A stretch of 64,000 nt of DNA from Clostridia bacterium (GTDB lineage: Bacteria; Bacillota; Clostridia; Oscillospirales; Acutalibacteraceae), in contig JAFRUO010000005.1 of the NCBI GenBank assembly GCA_017438845.1, positions 1 through 64,000 of the forward strand, given 5' to 3'. This document shows positions 34,553 to 43,844 of this stretch, piece after piece. The position numbers and the translations under genes were made by a program. Numbering within the stretch: position 1 is the first letter of the stretch; every line of letters starts with the position of its first letter. The notes under the pieces were generated by a model. It searched no databases. It had not been told where the DNA came from and saw only the letters and a program-made list of their open reading frames with translations.

Positions 34553-35671
34553 TTAAAACAGCGAGATTAGTCCATCCCAGGCAGACTTGGCAACACCTGC
34601 CACAGCTTTAACAGCTCCGCCGACATCTATATCCAATCCAACATCAGCTCCGAGTCCTACCGCCGCTCCGATATCAACTTTTATATGACCGTCGACATAT
34701 CCTGCCTTTGCGTGTACTCCGACTCCGAACTTCAAGCTTCCGGAAACTCCGACATCTGCTCCGAGAACGGATACGCCCGCTGTTCCCGAAATTTTAGCTA
34801 CGTCTGCTTCAGCACCCAAATCAACCATTGCCTGTTTGCGGTTAACAGCCAGCTTAGCCTTAGCCTCTGCTGTTAACACATCAGCCTCAGCACTTCCGTA
34901 CACTCCGAGATCCTTTTTATCCTTACCGAGTCCGATTCTGCCGTCTGCAGCTGCCGCAAGAACAGATACGCTTGCACCTACCTCTGCATTAACACCGGGT
35001 GAAAAGATTTTCTTCTTTTTGCCGTCCTTGTCTTGCTCATATGTATAAAGCCCTGCCGATGCCCCGGCAGTCACGCCTGCAGTAACAAGCTTTAATTCTG
35101 CAGAACCTTCTGCATATTTGCTGTCACCTTCAGCTTTCTTTTCAAGTACGCTTTTATCAAACAGATCTTTTTCAGCGTCCGCCTCAAGGATCGTGCCTTT
35201 CTTTTTGTAGAATTTTGAGTCCTTGTTTTTTTGCTTAATATCGTGTTTCTTCTGCTCAGGCAGCGCTGATTTTCCCTTTGCTTTACGGCGTTTTTCTATC
35301 TCGTCGTTAAACTTATCTTTGCTGACATATTTTCCGTATGCCGGCAAAATCGGCACCGAGGCTCCAAGCACAGCTATCTTAATGCTTTCATCCAGGAACC
35401 TGCTCCATATTGAAAGCTGACCGCTTAAACCTGCCTCAACCGTATTAAATTCATTTGCCGTCTGTACAAGATAATTTCGCGCCAATTCAATATTCCAGTT
35501 AAAATGAATAAGCTGATCGGCACGTATAAGGTTATAAAGCCCAATTAATCCGACCCTGCCGTACAGAGCCTTAATTCTGAAATTCAGGCGTACAACCCTT
35601 GCGTTAACCTGTGCAAGTCTGGCGGCATACTGTTTCATCGAATCTGTATTTATTTTAATAATATCCGCCAT
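34553..35671 (-). CDS. Candidate T7SS substrate: helical targeting-like domain plus Ala/Gly-rich beta domain
   Basis: 372 residues. Residues 3-92 (NTDSMKQYAARLA ... ARNYLVQTANEFNTVE) form a helical domain similar to the C-terminal domain of the lipase at 35937-37475. A Lys/Asp-rich linker (about 125-185) leads to about 170 residues of Ala/Gly/Val-rich repeating strands (GAEADVAKISGTAGVSVLG, GVGVHAKAGYVDGHI) ending in an amphipathic helix (AKSAWDGLISLF). No catalytic motif was seen; similar Ala/Gly-rich segments occur in polymorphic toxins. It might insert into membranes. There is no Sec signal. A small helical partner gene lies two bases upstream. Confidence 0.7.
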   Translation of the reverse strand: MADIIKINTDSMKQYAARLAQVNARVVRLNFRIKALYGRVGLIGLYNLIRADQLIHFNWNIELARNYLVQTANEFNTVEAGLSGQLSIWSRFLDESIKIAVLGASVPILPAYGKYVSKDKFNDEIEKRRKAKGKSALPEQKKHDIKQKNKDSKFYKKKGTILEADAEKDLFDKSVLEKKAEGDSKYAEGSAELKLVTAGVTAGASAGLYTYEQDKDGKKKKIFSPGVNAEVGASVSVLAAAADGRIGLGKDKKDLGVYGSAEADVLTAEAKAKLAVNRKQAMVDLGAEADVAKISGTAGVSVLGADVGVSGSLKFGVGVHAKAGYVDGHIKVDIGAAVGLGADVGLDIDVGGAVKAVAGVAKSAWDGLISLF

Positions 35672-35673
35672 AA

Positions 35674-35916
35674 TTACCCCTGATTTTCATGCATCCTTGC
35701 GAACTGTTCTGTGACAGCGTTCAAATCCATATTATTAAGTTTGTTCAGAACATTACGATAGTTCCTGACAGTGCTGTCAATACAGCTCGCGCACTTATCA
35801 TTTCCCACGCCCTCAAAATCATTTTTGACTCCGTTGGAAATGCTCTCAAGTTCTCTGATTATAGATCTTAATTCGCTCTTGATGGATGCAAGCTCGCTTC
35901 TTGCAAAGTAATCCAT
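35674..35916 (-). CDS. Small helical protein, possible T7SS substrate partner (copy 2)
   Basis: 80 residues, helical, with two Cys in GNDKCASCID. It is a paralogue of the protein at 33853-34101. It lies between the two candidate substrates, 20 bases after the lipase gene and two bases before the 372-residue protein, so it may escort either. Partner proteins of this size form composite targeting signals with T7SS substrates such as TslA. Confidence 0.7.
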   Translation of the reverse strand: MDYFARSELASIKSELRSIIRELESISNGVKNDFEGVGNDKCASCIDSTVRNYRNVLNKLNNMDLNAVTEQFARMHENQG

Positions 35917-35936
35917 AAAACGCCCCCGGTTAAAAT

Positions 35937-37475
35937 TTAAATATTTGACAATTGTTTCTCAACGTTTTCAAAATCAGCTGCTGTTTCACGCAAATAATTT
36001 GCACATTTATCAAGCCTGTAAGCAAAGTCAAGGCCTATACCTACCTTGAGAAGCTTCGCAAGTCTCGGAATAGCGTCCCACTCTATAAGCAGCTGCCAAT
36101 AGTAGCTGTTCATGTCGCGATCAAGCGTCTTTGCCCTTCCGGAAAGGCTTGCAAGCTTTGCGGCATATGTATTCATTCTGTCGGTGTTAAGGTGGATGTC
36201 GGGATGAGCGCTGGCATATCCGCTGCCCGGATTCATCATTCTGTCCCACCATTCTTTGATTTTGTTAATCAAGTCTACTACAGATTTTTTCAAATCTTCA
36301 ATAAGATTTTTACCCCACTCACAGATTTTTCCAAATGTTTCCGCGATAAATGTTGCCGCAGAAATAATAGCGTCTCTGGCAATTTCATAAATTGCTATTG
36401 CACCAAGTGCGACAAATGATATCACCGCAATGGCCGCTATTGTTTGTATTGCAATTGCTACAGTAGGTATAATACCTATAGTTCCCACTATAACGATTGC
36501 TGAAGCTAAGACAAGTTTTCCGGCATCAGTCAGGTGACCATTCTCAAACATTTGCTCCTTAACCCACATTGCGCCTATCCAAATTGCGGATATCCCGCCG
36601 ATAATAGCATCGCCGATAGGTTTTGGTAAGTGGTCAACGCCCTCGGAAATAACGCTTGTTACCTTCGAAAGTCCATCCTGTTCACCGTCGACGAGATTTC
36701 CGTTCTCATCATACACAAGGTACTTTGTATCATGTCTGGTAAACGAATTATACTTATCATCACCTTTGTTTTCGACCTGAACATATCTGTAGTCAACACC
36801 GGGGAGATCGTTAAGCATTGTGCCGACAAAGCTCCATCTCGGATGCTTCATAACACCGCTCATAGCCTCTATTTCAGCTCTGTGTTCATTAATAAATTCA
36901 TCGGAAAAGCCGGGTCCGTCCATACTCATACATTGAGTTATATTATCGTTAAGACCGTAGTTTACTGACACAATAGTTGCATACTCTGCTAAGTTGCCCC
37001 CCAGAGAATGACCTGCCATCGCCAAACTGTCATAACCATTCAATTGGGTCTTGTATTTTTCTAAAAAATTATTGACTTCAGCCTGCTGATTTGTGCAAGT
37101 GGAGTTTACCAACCCCAAATCCGCTTTTGTCCAGTCATTTACTACGTTGTCAAGGCTGCCCATATTTTCACTGCCTCGAAAACCCACAGCAGCATTCCCC
37201 GGAGAGGTTTCAATAATACAAGCATAAAATCCATTAGATGAGTTTGTATCATGAATTCCGGATATTGTCCAGTTCTGCATTTGAGCATCTGTCAGACAAT
37301 TAAGAGACTTTAGTTGACTTGGTTTAACGCCGGCATCTAATGAAGCCTGTTTTAGTTCGGCTATGGAAAACGACGTTTTCCCGGGATGTGACGCGCATAA
37401 AGCCTCATATCCTTTTGTAAGGTCAGCATAGGCTATTTGAGTGAAATTTCGCATTTCATTATCGGTATATCCCAT
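35937..37475 (-). CDS. Candidate T7SS lipase with C-terminal helical targeting-like domain (TslA-like)
   Basis: 512 residues. The N-terminal alpha/beta-hydrolase resembles Mbeg1/DUF2974 lipases: nucleophile elbow GHSLGG (155-160, Ser157), an Asp at SMDGPGF (about 186) and a His at TRHDTKYL (about 248). Two strongly hydrophobic stretches follow (about 320-365). The last 85 residues (NTDRMNTYAAKLAS to DFENVEKQL) are a helical WXG100-like domain. This reversed order, enzyme first and targeting last, is that of S. aureus TslA, a type VII-secreted phospholipase. No Sec signal is present. Neighbours are a small helical partner gene and a lipoprotein gene. Confidence 0.8.
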   Translation of the reverse strand: MGYTDNEMRNFTQIAYADLTKGYEALCASHPGKTSFSIAELKQASLDAGVKPSQLKSLNCLTDAQMQNWTISGIHDTNSSNGFYACIIETSPGNAAVGFRGSENMGSLDNVVNDWTKADLGLVNSTCTNQQAEVNNFLEKYKTQLNGYDSLAMAGHSLGGNLAEYATIVSVNYGLNDNITQCMSMDGPGFSDEFINEHRAEIEAMSGVMKHPRWSFVGTMLNDLPGVDYRYVQVENKGDDKYNSFTRHDTKYLVYDENGNLVDGEQDGLSKVTSVISEGVDHLPKPIGDAIIGGISAIWIGAMWVKEQMFENGHLTDAGKLVLASAIVIVGTIGIIPTVAIAIQTIAAIAVISFVALGAIAIYEIARDAIISAATFIAETFGKICEWGKNLIEDLKKSVVDLINKIKEWWDRMMNPGSGYASAHPDIHLNTDRMNTYAAKLASLSGRAKTLDRDMNSYYWQLLIEWDAIPRLAKLLKVGIGLDFAYRLDKCANYLRETAADFENVEKQLSNI

Positions 37476-37484
37476 ATTTCCTCC

Positions 37485-38204
37485 TTAACCCAATTCGTTA
37501 ATAATCTTTTCTATTTCAGGATTAACTGTATCTTTATTAACAGTAAACACGATATTTTTTATCGGATTATACTGATCAAACCATGTATTGTTTATATCGT
37601 ATGCCTTCTCGATTTTTTCTGAACATTCTGCAAAAGAAGTACTGTCTAATGAAAAAGCCGAGCACGAAATATCAATGTTTTTTTCCTTACTGATTCCCTG
37701 AAGATTCTCTATTGTCGATTTAAGAGACTGTTCTGTAGATGATGAATCATCTATGGCACAATAAACCATAATTTGTCTCAAATTATACTGTTTGGAAAAG
37801 TCATCCAGGGATATTTCAGTATTAGTCTCTTGAGCGCAGTCGTCACAAATTACAAAAGTTCTAAAGCATATATCTATGTTGCTGTCCTCAAAACATTTTT
37901 TCAGACGGCCTCCGATCTTGTGTGCGATAATGCTTCTTATATAGTCATCTTCAACTTCGTTCGTTTCGCTGTCTACAACGACCGTAAACCTAATACCGTT
38001 TATGTCCTCGAAAATCATAGTAGCTGTTTTCATATCTGTTCGATTTCCGATGGATAACACTTCAAATTCAGTATTGTATTTCTCCTCCAACTGAGGTTTA
38101 GCAATATTAACTATTCTCGAATCAATACTGACACATCCTTCAATACCCAAAAAAGACAAAACTCCCATAACTATCAAACCAACCTTTATAATGTTTTTTA
38201 TCAT
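37485..38204 (-). CDS. Lipoprotein, candidate immunity protein for the lipase
   Basis: 239 residues. The signal peptide ends in LGIEGC, a usable lipobox, so the protein should sit on the outer face of the membrane. The rest alternates helix and strand with no known motif. It lies nine bases upstream of the lipase gene, and in S. aureus the TslA lipase is neutralised by a lipoprotein (TilA). The role is inferred from position and topology only. A 131-base gap with a strong hairpin separates it from the WXG100 genes. Confidence 0.6.
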   Translation of the reverse strand: MIKNIIKVGLIVMGVLSFLGIEGCVSIDSRIVNIAKPQLEEKYNTEFEVLSIGNRTDMKTATMIFEDINGIRFTVVVDSETNEVEDDYIRSIIAHKIGGRLKKCFEDSNIDICFRTFVICDDCAQETNTEISLDDFSKQYNLRQIMVYCAIDDSSSTEQSLKSTIENLQGISKEKNIDISCSAFSLDSTSFAECSEKIEKAYDINNTWFDQYNPIKNIVFTVNKDTVNPEIEKIINELG

Positions 38205-38291
38205 AATCCAAAGCCTTTATATTAAAGTAATAATCTGATTACCTATCTATAATTTCATAATCAGAATACTGTTGTTTTCAAATTTAATTGC

Positions 38292-38326
38292 GTGTCCGAC
38301 GGGCAGGGAAGCTGCCCGTCTGACAC
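38292..38326 (-). terminator. Strong intra-operon hairpin after the esxA-like gene
   Basis: GTGTC-GACGGGCAG and CTGCCCGTC-GACAC form a stem of about 14 bp with one mismatch and a five-base loop, ten bases after the WXG100 stop. There is no T-run on the minus strand. It could protect the upstream WXG100 mRNA or reduce read-through into the effector genes. Confidence 0.65.
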
Positions 38327-38335
38327 AAATGAATC

Positions 38336-38641
38336 TTATTTAAAAGCGTCTGCGAGACCGATATTCTGTGTCTCTGTTGCCTGGTAATCAGCAGAAACAT
38401 TCTGTCTTAAGAATGTTACATATGCCTTGATTACGTCATAATACTGCTGAAAATAGCTTGCTGCAAAGCTGTCAAATGCAGAAATAGTTGCCTGAGAAGC
38501 CTCACCCTGCCATGTTGATGAAAGGCTCTTAATGGTGTTCTGGCTCTCTGTAAGAGTTTCGTTCAATTTGTTATTGATGTTCTCAATATTTGATGCAATT
38601 GCTTCAACTCTGTCAGTACTTATTTTAATGGTTCCTGCCAT
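38336..38641 (-). CDS. WXG100-family protein (core)
   Basis: 101 residues with the turn SSTWQGEASQATI (W-Q-G) between two helices and a C-terminal NVSADYQATE. Its place directly after essC, yukD and another WXG100 gene makes it one of the two core EsxA/EsxB-like secreted proteins. A GGAG ribosome site (AAAGGAGTAAAAC) supports strong translation. Confidence 0.92.
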   Translation of the reverse strand: MAGTIKISTDRVEAIASNIENINNKLNETLTESQNTIKSLSSTWQGEASQATISAFDSFAASYFQQYYDVIKAYVTFLRQNVSADYQATETQNIGLADAFK

Positions 38642-38663
38642 TGTGTTTTACTCCTTTCGATTG

Positions 38664-38966
38664 TTAGTTTGCAAGGCTCTTTGCCGAAGTGGTGATAGCG
38701 TCCTGGCGCTGCTCATAGTTGTTAGCCTGCTGAGTCAGTGTTTCGGAAGCGGTAATCAGCTTCTTTGACATAGCTTCAAGTTCCTCGGTAAAACCGGTAA
38801 TCTGTGCTACGAAGGACTGATTATCCTCGCCCTGCCAGGCGTCGCCCATTGTGCTTGCGTCCTGCATAAGCTGCTTGCCGTAGTTAGAATATGTCTGAGC
38901 AAGTTCTGACAACTTCTGAGCTGCAGTCTTCATCTGAGCAGGATCTGCCTGAATGTTTTTTCCCAT
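38664..38966 (-). CDS. WXG100-family protein (core)
   Basis: 100 residues. The helix-turn-helix turn reads DAWQGEDNQSF (W-Q-G). The N-terminal helix (AQMKTAAQKLSELAQTYSNY) is typical of WXG100 proteins. It lies 22 bases from the next WXG100 gene and 28 bases after yukD. GGAG precedes the ATG. Confidence 0.93.
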   Translation of the reverse strand: MGKNIQADPAQMKTAAQKLSELAQTYSNYGKQLMQDASTMGDAWQGEDNQSFVAQITGFTEELEAMSKKLITASETLTQQANNYEQRQDAITTSAKSLAN

Positions 38967-38994
38967 AATCTTTTTTCTCCTTTTTTATTTTTAT

Positions 38995-39252
38995 TTATAT
39001 CAACATCAATCTGGAACCGTTTTTAATGCCCAGTTCGTAAATTGAAAGATTGATATTAAAGATACTGCCTGTCTGCGCGTCGCACAAAACAGATGTTTCA
39101 TCGCCTTTAAATTTGCCCTGAGACAGTGATGTGATTGAGTCTACAACAAGCGAAAGCACCTCGCTCATAAGACTTGTCTGGGGAATGAAAACGTCATAAG
39201 ACATATTGGCAACAGGTACAAATATTTCAACCAGAACCTTATCCATAATCAT
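38995..39252 (-). CDS. yukD: YukD/EsaB-like ubiquitin-fold protein
   Basis: 85 residues with a ubiquitin-like strand-helix pattern: DKVLVEIFVP, YDVFIPQTSLMSEVLSLVVDSI and the final strand SRLMLI. YukD/EsaB is an essential small cytoplasmic component of Bacillota type VII systems. It overlaps the essC stop by four bases (ATGA), so it is translationally coupled. Confidence 0.88.
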   Translation of the reverse strand: MIMDKVLVEIFVPVANMSYDVFIPQTSLMSEVLSLVVDSITSLSQGKFKGDETSVLCDAQTGSIFNINLSIYELGIKNGSRLMLI

Positions 39253-42200
39253 TCCTCCTCACTGTTGTTTAAAAGCTTAACCATTGTTGCTTTGCCGTTT
39301 TTAACCACAAAACCGAATTCCTCGGAAAGCTCTTGTGACATTTCCGGAGTAGTTTTGCCGACCTTTATGTAATACTGGTCGTTCATGCCGCTTCCGACCC
39401 AAATACCCGAATTTTGATCCGAATTTGATTTATACCATTTTTCATAGGTGTATGAAGCAACATTCTTGGTTGAATCGGCAATAATAACATTGATTCCCAT
39501 TGAGAGAGCGCCCTTTTCAAGGATCAGCTTGAGCTTCTCACTCTGCTCCTCATCAAGCTTTTGAATGATGTCGGGAAGCGATACCAGGATATATGTTTGC
39601 CTGTCATATACCGGTGTCTCCGCCTCGGCTGTTTCTGCGTCCTTTATGGCATTGTTGCGTTCAAGTACCGTGTCAAACAGCTTTTCAACAATTTCGGCGC
39701 ATTCTTTTTTAGTGCTGTAAAGCTCAGCGTTGCCGACCTTGCCTAAAGCGGATTGCGGATCAACTATAACCGTAGGTACCTTTTCCGAAATCATCTCGGC
39801 AAGACATGCTGAAAATCCGGAATACTCACCCGACTGGCTCTGAATAAATGAAACAAAGTTTGCCGAAAAATCAAAGTAGCTGATTTCAAGCGAATTAGTT
39901 TCAACACCGACAGGAAGCGTGTCGGCATCTGAGCCGATAAAGGGAGCAATAAACTCCTTGTTGACCTTGTCGGGAAGCACGGGGATACCCCTTGCAACAC
40001 GGTTTCCGTATTTTTCTCTGAGCGTCTTACAGTAAGCTTTGATTGCGGCGAACTGATTTGCATCATCCACGGCATGAGCTGTCTGGAATTCATAAATAGC
40101 ATCCAGTTTGCATAAGCCTCTGCCTTTGAACTTTTTGGGAAGAAGTCCGTTTGTTTTGCCGAGAGTAGCTGCGTAGTCACTGTCATCGGTTACCTGAAGC
40201 ACAAACATCTGGTTTATGTTTTGAAGCATTCTGAACCTGACAGCGTTAGACCCCGTAGCGGTAAGAACAAAGTAAACTCCGTATTTTACGCCCTCTCGTG
40301 TGAGGTTGAGCATTTCGCCCTCATAGTCCTCATACATTTCCGAAAATGCGGCATAGTTGTTAATGGCAACTACAATAGACGGCATTTTGTTCTCAGCGCT
40401 TCTGTTGTATGAAACAATATCTCCGCCGTAGTCTGCAAAAAGCTTTTTCCTAGTTTGAATCTGACCTCTGAGCAGCTTCATAAGGTTGACTATTTTTTCC
40501 TGCTCATGAGACAGAACAACATCACCGACCTGCGGCGCTGTTTTAAACGCCGTAAGAGTTTCCGCCGCAAAATCAAGAATATAAATGTTAACCTCATCAG
40601 GTGAATAGTTCTCGATAAGCGAGTAAACCATTGTGGTAAGGAAGGTTGTCTTGCCGCTGCCCGGCATACCGTAAACCACAGCATTTCCCTGAGTGGTAAG
40701 AGGAAGCGTAAGCAGTGACTGGTTTTGGTTCATCGGGTCGTCGTATTCGCCGATGATGGGGTCAATGATATTGTCCTGCTTAACATAGCTGTATTTTTCA
40801 GCAAGACTGTCAACGAAAATCTTTGCCGGAATCGGTTCAAGCCACAAAGGACGAACCTTAATATTATCCTGTGTTGCTATCTCGGCAAGATAATCGGTAA
40901 TAGCATCAATCTGCTTTTTAGGCTTTTCAATTGCTTTTCTCTTATCAACCTTGGCACTTTTGATTACTCTGCCGACATTATCGACTATTTCAATACTGTC
41001 ATCAACCTGAACATCTGCCTTGTCCGAGGGATAATACGGTGCGCCGGACCATGCCGACTGACCCATTTTAAACAGCTCATTGTATCCAACCTGAAGATAG
41101 AATCTGCCGGTATCCTGTAATTCAGCCGCTTCGGGGCGTTTAAGCATATCCATACTGTCCGCCCTGTCCTGTACTTTAAGGCACGCCTTAAATTTGGCAT
41201 TACTCCAGATCTGGTCATCGACAACGCCGCTCGGCTTCTGTGTGGCAAGAATGAGATGAACACCGAGGCTTCGTCCGATTCGCGCAGCACTGACAAGCTG
41301 AGTCATAAACTCCGGCTGCTGAGTTTTAAGCTCAGCAAACTCATCGGAGATAATAAACAGATGCTGTAACGGTTCTTTAACCGTACCTTCACGGTACATC
41401 TTCTGATATTTATAAATATCAATATTGCTGATTCCCGTTTCCTTGCTTGCTTTAGCAAAAATTGCCTGCCTTCTTCTCAATTCACTTTGAATGGAAATCA
41501 GCGAACGGTTAATTTCAGACCCGTCAAGGTTTGTAATTATACCTGCGGTATGGGGTAAGTTTTCAAACGCTTTAGCCATTCCGCCGCCCTTATAGTCGAT
41601 TAAAACAAACGCAACTTCATAGGGATGATAGTTAATGGCAAGGGAAAGAATATAGGTCATAATAAATTCCGATTTTCCCGAGCCGGTCATACCTGCGACC
41701 AGTCCGTGAGGTCCGTGGTATTTTTCATGAAGGTCTAACTTGAAGGCATCGCCTATGGTGTCAACACCTACCTGCGCCTCAAGAGTTTTAGTAGGATCGT
41801 TTTCCTTCCATCTTGTAAGGACGTTAAGGTGCTCGATTTTACCTACTCCGAACATTTCAAGGAAGGTAATCATCTTGGGCAATACGAATGTGCCTTCTCC
41901 GAGGTCAAGCTTAATGTTGGAAAGAATCACGCTCAGCTTGGTCAAGTCTTCTCTGACGCTGATGTCCGGTATAAATCCGAGAAATTTTCCCGTAATGTCA
42001 TCTTTATTGTAAACCTTACCGCTGTTGCCTTCGACATCTATGATGTTACTGCATTCCTTGGGTAGGTATTTCAGCTGCTCGAAAAAAGCGAGGACTGAAA
42101 AGTGCAGGTTTTCCTTTTGCTCATAAATATCGTTGAGCACGCTTGCTCTGAGCGCAAGATCCTTGTCAAGAGCGAATATTATATAGTAAGGCTCAACCGA

Positions 42201-43769
42201 GTCAAGGTCAGAATCGTTCATAGCCTTTCTTGACTCAAGCTCATTTTTAAGGTATGCGGAGACATCCTTGATGTCGTCCTGTGATTTTGCAATAAAGCGG
42301 AATTTTTTGTCATTACTCCAGACGTGAGGAAGCCACTTAACATAATGCAGAGCGTTTTCGTCCTTCTCATCATAGATAAAGACAAATTTCACTTCATCAT
42401 AGCTGTATAACGTTGCAAGCTGGATGATAATTCCGTTGGCAAAGCTCAGAACATCCGCATGACTGCCTGTTATACCGGTAATATTGTTCTCATAAAGAGA
42501 AACCGACACAGGCACGTTTTCAACAATATGCTCCGCTTCGCAGAAATTGAGAAGTTCCTCCTCAAGCGCGTCGCGTTCTATTTCGAATTTTCTTTCGGGG
42601 TATGAAATATCAGCCTTTAACGGCAGGTTGCCTCTGCCGATTCTTACGCGAAGGAAATCATTTTGACCGTATGACCTCTCCCAGAGATTACGGCTGACGT
42701 TAACAATTCTCTGCTCACAGATATTCAGGTCGACATTGTTTTCGTAATAAATCTGCCTTTGCTTTTCCGTGGCGTCAAAGAACGACTGCTTGACGGATTC
42801 AAGATACTGCTTATACTTTTCCTGTCTTAAAGCCTCCTTTTTACGCCGTCTCTTCTTTTCGTATTTTTTGGTAATTATCGGCCACATAACCGTACCCAGA
42901 AGCATACAGCCCGAGGTTACGGCAGACATCGCATTCCCGTTTGCAATTCCGTAGATAGCGGAAGCCATCGAAGCCATACCCATTGTCATTGACGGACCGA
43001 TTGCCATCATTATGGGCATTTCCTCACCTATCTGGTTTGCGGGAGGTGAATCTATTTTAAACTTTTCCGTTTCAATATCTCTTTTAAACCTCGGTGAACG
43101 GTAGAAGGTTTTTTCCTCTACGTCTTCAAAATCGAATTCCTCTGTCGGCTCAATTTGCTGCGGAATAAAATCAAGGAGCTTCGGCGTTCCGATGGAAACA
43201 TTGCCGTCGGGGTTGTTGATTGCAAGCATACGGTAGCCGATGACAATCATAACGCCCATAATGTATATTACGTCACCGATTTTAAGGTTACACTGGTCAA
43301 CCCTAAAACCGTTAACATAGGTTCCGTTTGCGCTTTTTTCATCACGCAGAAACCACATATTATTTTTACAGCTTATCTGCGCGTGCAAGCCGGAGACATA
43401 ATCGTTCTTAATAACAATCTGGTTGTCCTGATTTCTGCCTATATTAAGCGTAACATCTCCGTTAACAAGATATTTTTTTAGCTCGACGCGGTCGTCTGTT
43501 GACGGCTCGGCAAAGATAAAGTAAACATCCTTCGTCTTTTTAAGCTTGATATAATTAACGCTCATATCCTCAAGGACACATTCGTCAACTGCGTTTTTAT
43601 TTTTGTCAATAACGGAGGCCTTTCGGTTTGATTTTAAAACCCATTTGCCTTCAATTCCTTCAATATCAATGCTGATTCCGTTTCCTGCAGGAAGGGAATA
43701 TTTACCTCTGACTTTGTCGGGGAGGGTAATTGAAGAAATATTCTTTTTGTTCATTAACGAAACTATCAT
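39249..43769 (-). CDS. essC: EssC-type FtsK/SpoIIIE ATPase of type VII secretion
   Basis: 1506 residues, close to EssC (about 1480). Order: an FHA-like strand region and a canonical FHA domain (about 95-165; IGRNQDNQI, SGLHA, ANGTYVNG); two membrane helices (about 255-297); a first FtsK ATPase with Walker A GMTGSGKS (693-700), DYKGGG and IISDEFAEL; a second with GMPGSGKT (1034-1041) and YILDFAAE; and a third, degenerate domain without a usable P-loop. This is the motor that drives substrate export. It lies between the Ig-like surface protein (after a hairpin) and yukD. The C-terminus may decide which substrates are taken. Confidence 0.95.
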   Translation of the reverse strand: MIVSLMNKKNISSITLPDKVRGKYSLPAGNGISIDIEGIEGKWVLKSNRKASVIDKNKNAVDECVLEDMSVNYIKLKKTKDVYFIFAEPSTDDRVELKKYLVNGDVTLNIGRNQDNQIVIKNDYVSGLHAQISCKNNMWFLRDEKSANGTYVNGFRVDQCNLKIGDVIYIMGVMIVIGYRMLAINNPDGNVSIGTPKLLDFIPQQIEPTEEFDFEDVEEKTFYRSPRFKRDIETEKFKIDSPPANQIGEEMPIMMAIGPSMTMGMASMASAIYGIANGNAMSAVTSGCMLLGTVMWPIITKKYEKKRRRKKEALRQEKYKQYLESVKQSFFDATEKQRQIYYENNVDLNICEQRIVNVSRNLWERSYGQNDFLRVRIGRGNLPLKADISYPERKFEIERDALEEELLNFCEAEHIVENVPVSVSLYENNITGITGSHADVLSFANGIIIQLATLYSYDEVKFVFIYDEKDENALHYVKWLPHVWSNDKKFRFIAKSQDDIKDVSAYLKNELESRKAMNDSDLDSVEPYYIIFALDKDLALRASVLNDIYEQKENLHFSVLAFFEQLKYLPKECSNIIDVEGNSGKVYNKDDITGKFLGFIPDISVREDLTKLSVILSNIKLDLGEGTFVLPKMITFLEMFGVGKIEHLNVLTRWKENDPTKTLEAQVGVDTIGDAFKLDLHEKYHGPHGLVAGMTGSGKSEFIMTYILSLAINYHPYEVAFVLIDYKGGGMAKAFENLPHTAGIITNLDGSEINRSLISIQSELRRRQAIFAKASKETGISNIDIYKYQKMYREGTVKEPLQHLFIISDEFAELKTQQPEFMTQLVSAARIGRSLGVHLILATQKPSGVVDDQIWSNAKFKACLKVQDRADSMDMLKRPEAAELQDTGRFYLQVGYNELFKMGQSAWSGAPYYPSDKADVQVDDSIEIVDNVGRVIKSAKVDKRKAIEKPKKQIDAITDYLAEIATQDNIKVRPLWLEPIPAKIFVDSLAEKYSYVKQDNIIDPIIGEYDDPMNQNQSLLTLPLTTQGNAVVYGMPGSGKTTFLTTMVYSLIENYSPDEVNIYILDFAAETLTAFKTAPQVGDVVLSHEQEKIVNLMKLLRGQIQTRKKLFADYGGDIVSYNRSAENKMPSIVVAINNYAAFSEMYEDYEGEMLNLTREGVKYGVYFVLTATGSNAVRFRMLQNINQMFVLQVTDDSDYAATLGKTNGLLPKKFKGRGLCKLDAIYEFQTAHAVDDANQFAAIKAYCKTLREKYGNRVARGIPVLPDKVNKEFIAPFIGSDADTLPVGVETNSLEISYFDFSANFVSFIQSQSGEYSGFSACLAEMISEKVPTVIVDPQSALGKVGNAELYSTKKECAEIVEKLFDTVLERNNAIKDAETAEAETPVYDRQTYILVSLPDIIQKLDEEQSEKLKLILEKGALSMGINVIIADSTKNVASYTYEKWYKSNSDQNSGIWVGSGMNDQYYIKVGKTTPEMSQELSEEFGFVVKNGKATMVKLLNNSEEE

Positions 43770-43844
43770 ATGAAGTCTCCTTCACATTAAATTTAAAACT
43801 ACGTGCTCCTCAAAAGCGCATAATTTTAAATTCAATGCCCTTCA

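Noticed and set aside
38231..38260. CTGATTA...TAATCAG inverted repeat upstream of the lipoprotein gene as an operator
   Set aside because: Only seven paired bases in AT-rich sequence with no convincing promoter next to it.
38336..43769. Mycobacterial-type (T7SSa) ESX system
   Set aside because: No EccB, EccD, EccE, mycosin or PE/PPE genes; single-chain EssC with FHA and YukD fits the Bacillota type.
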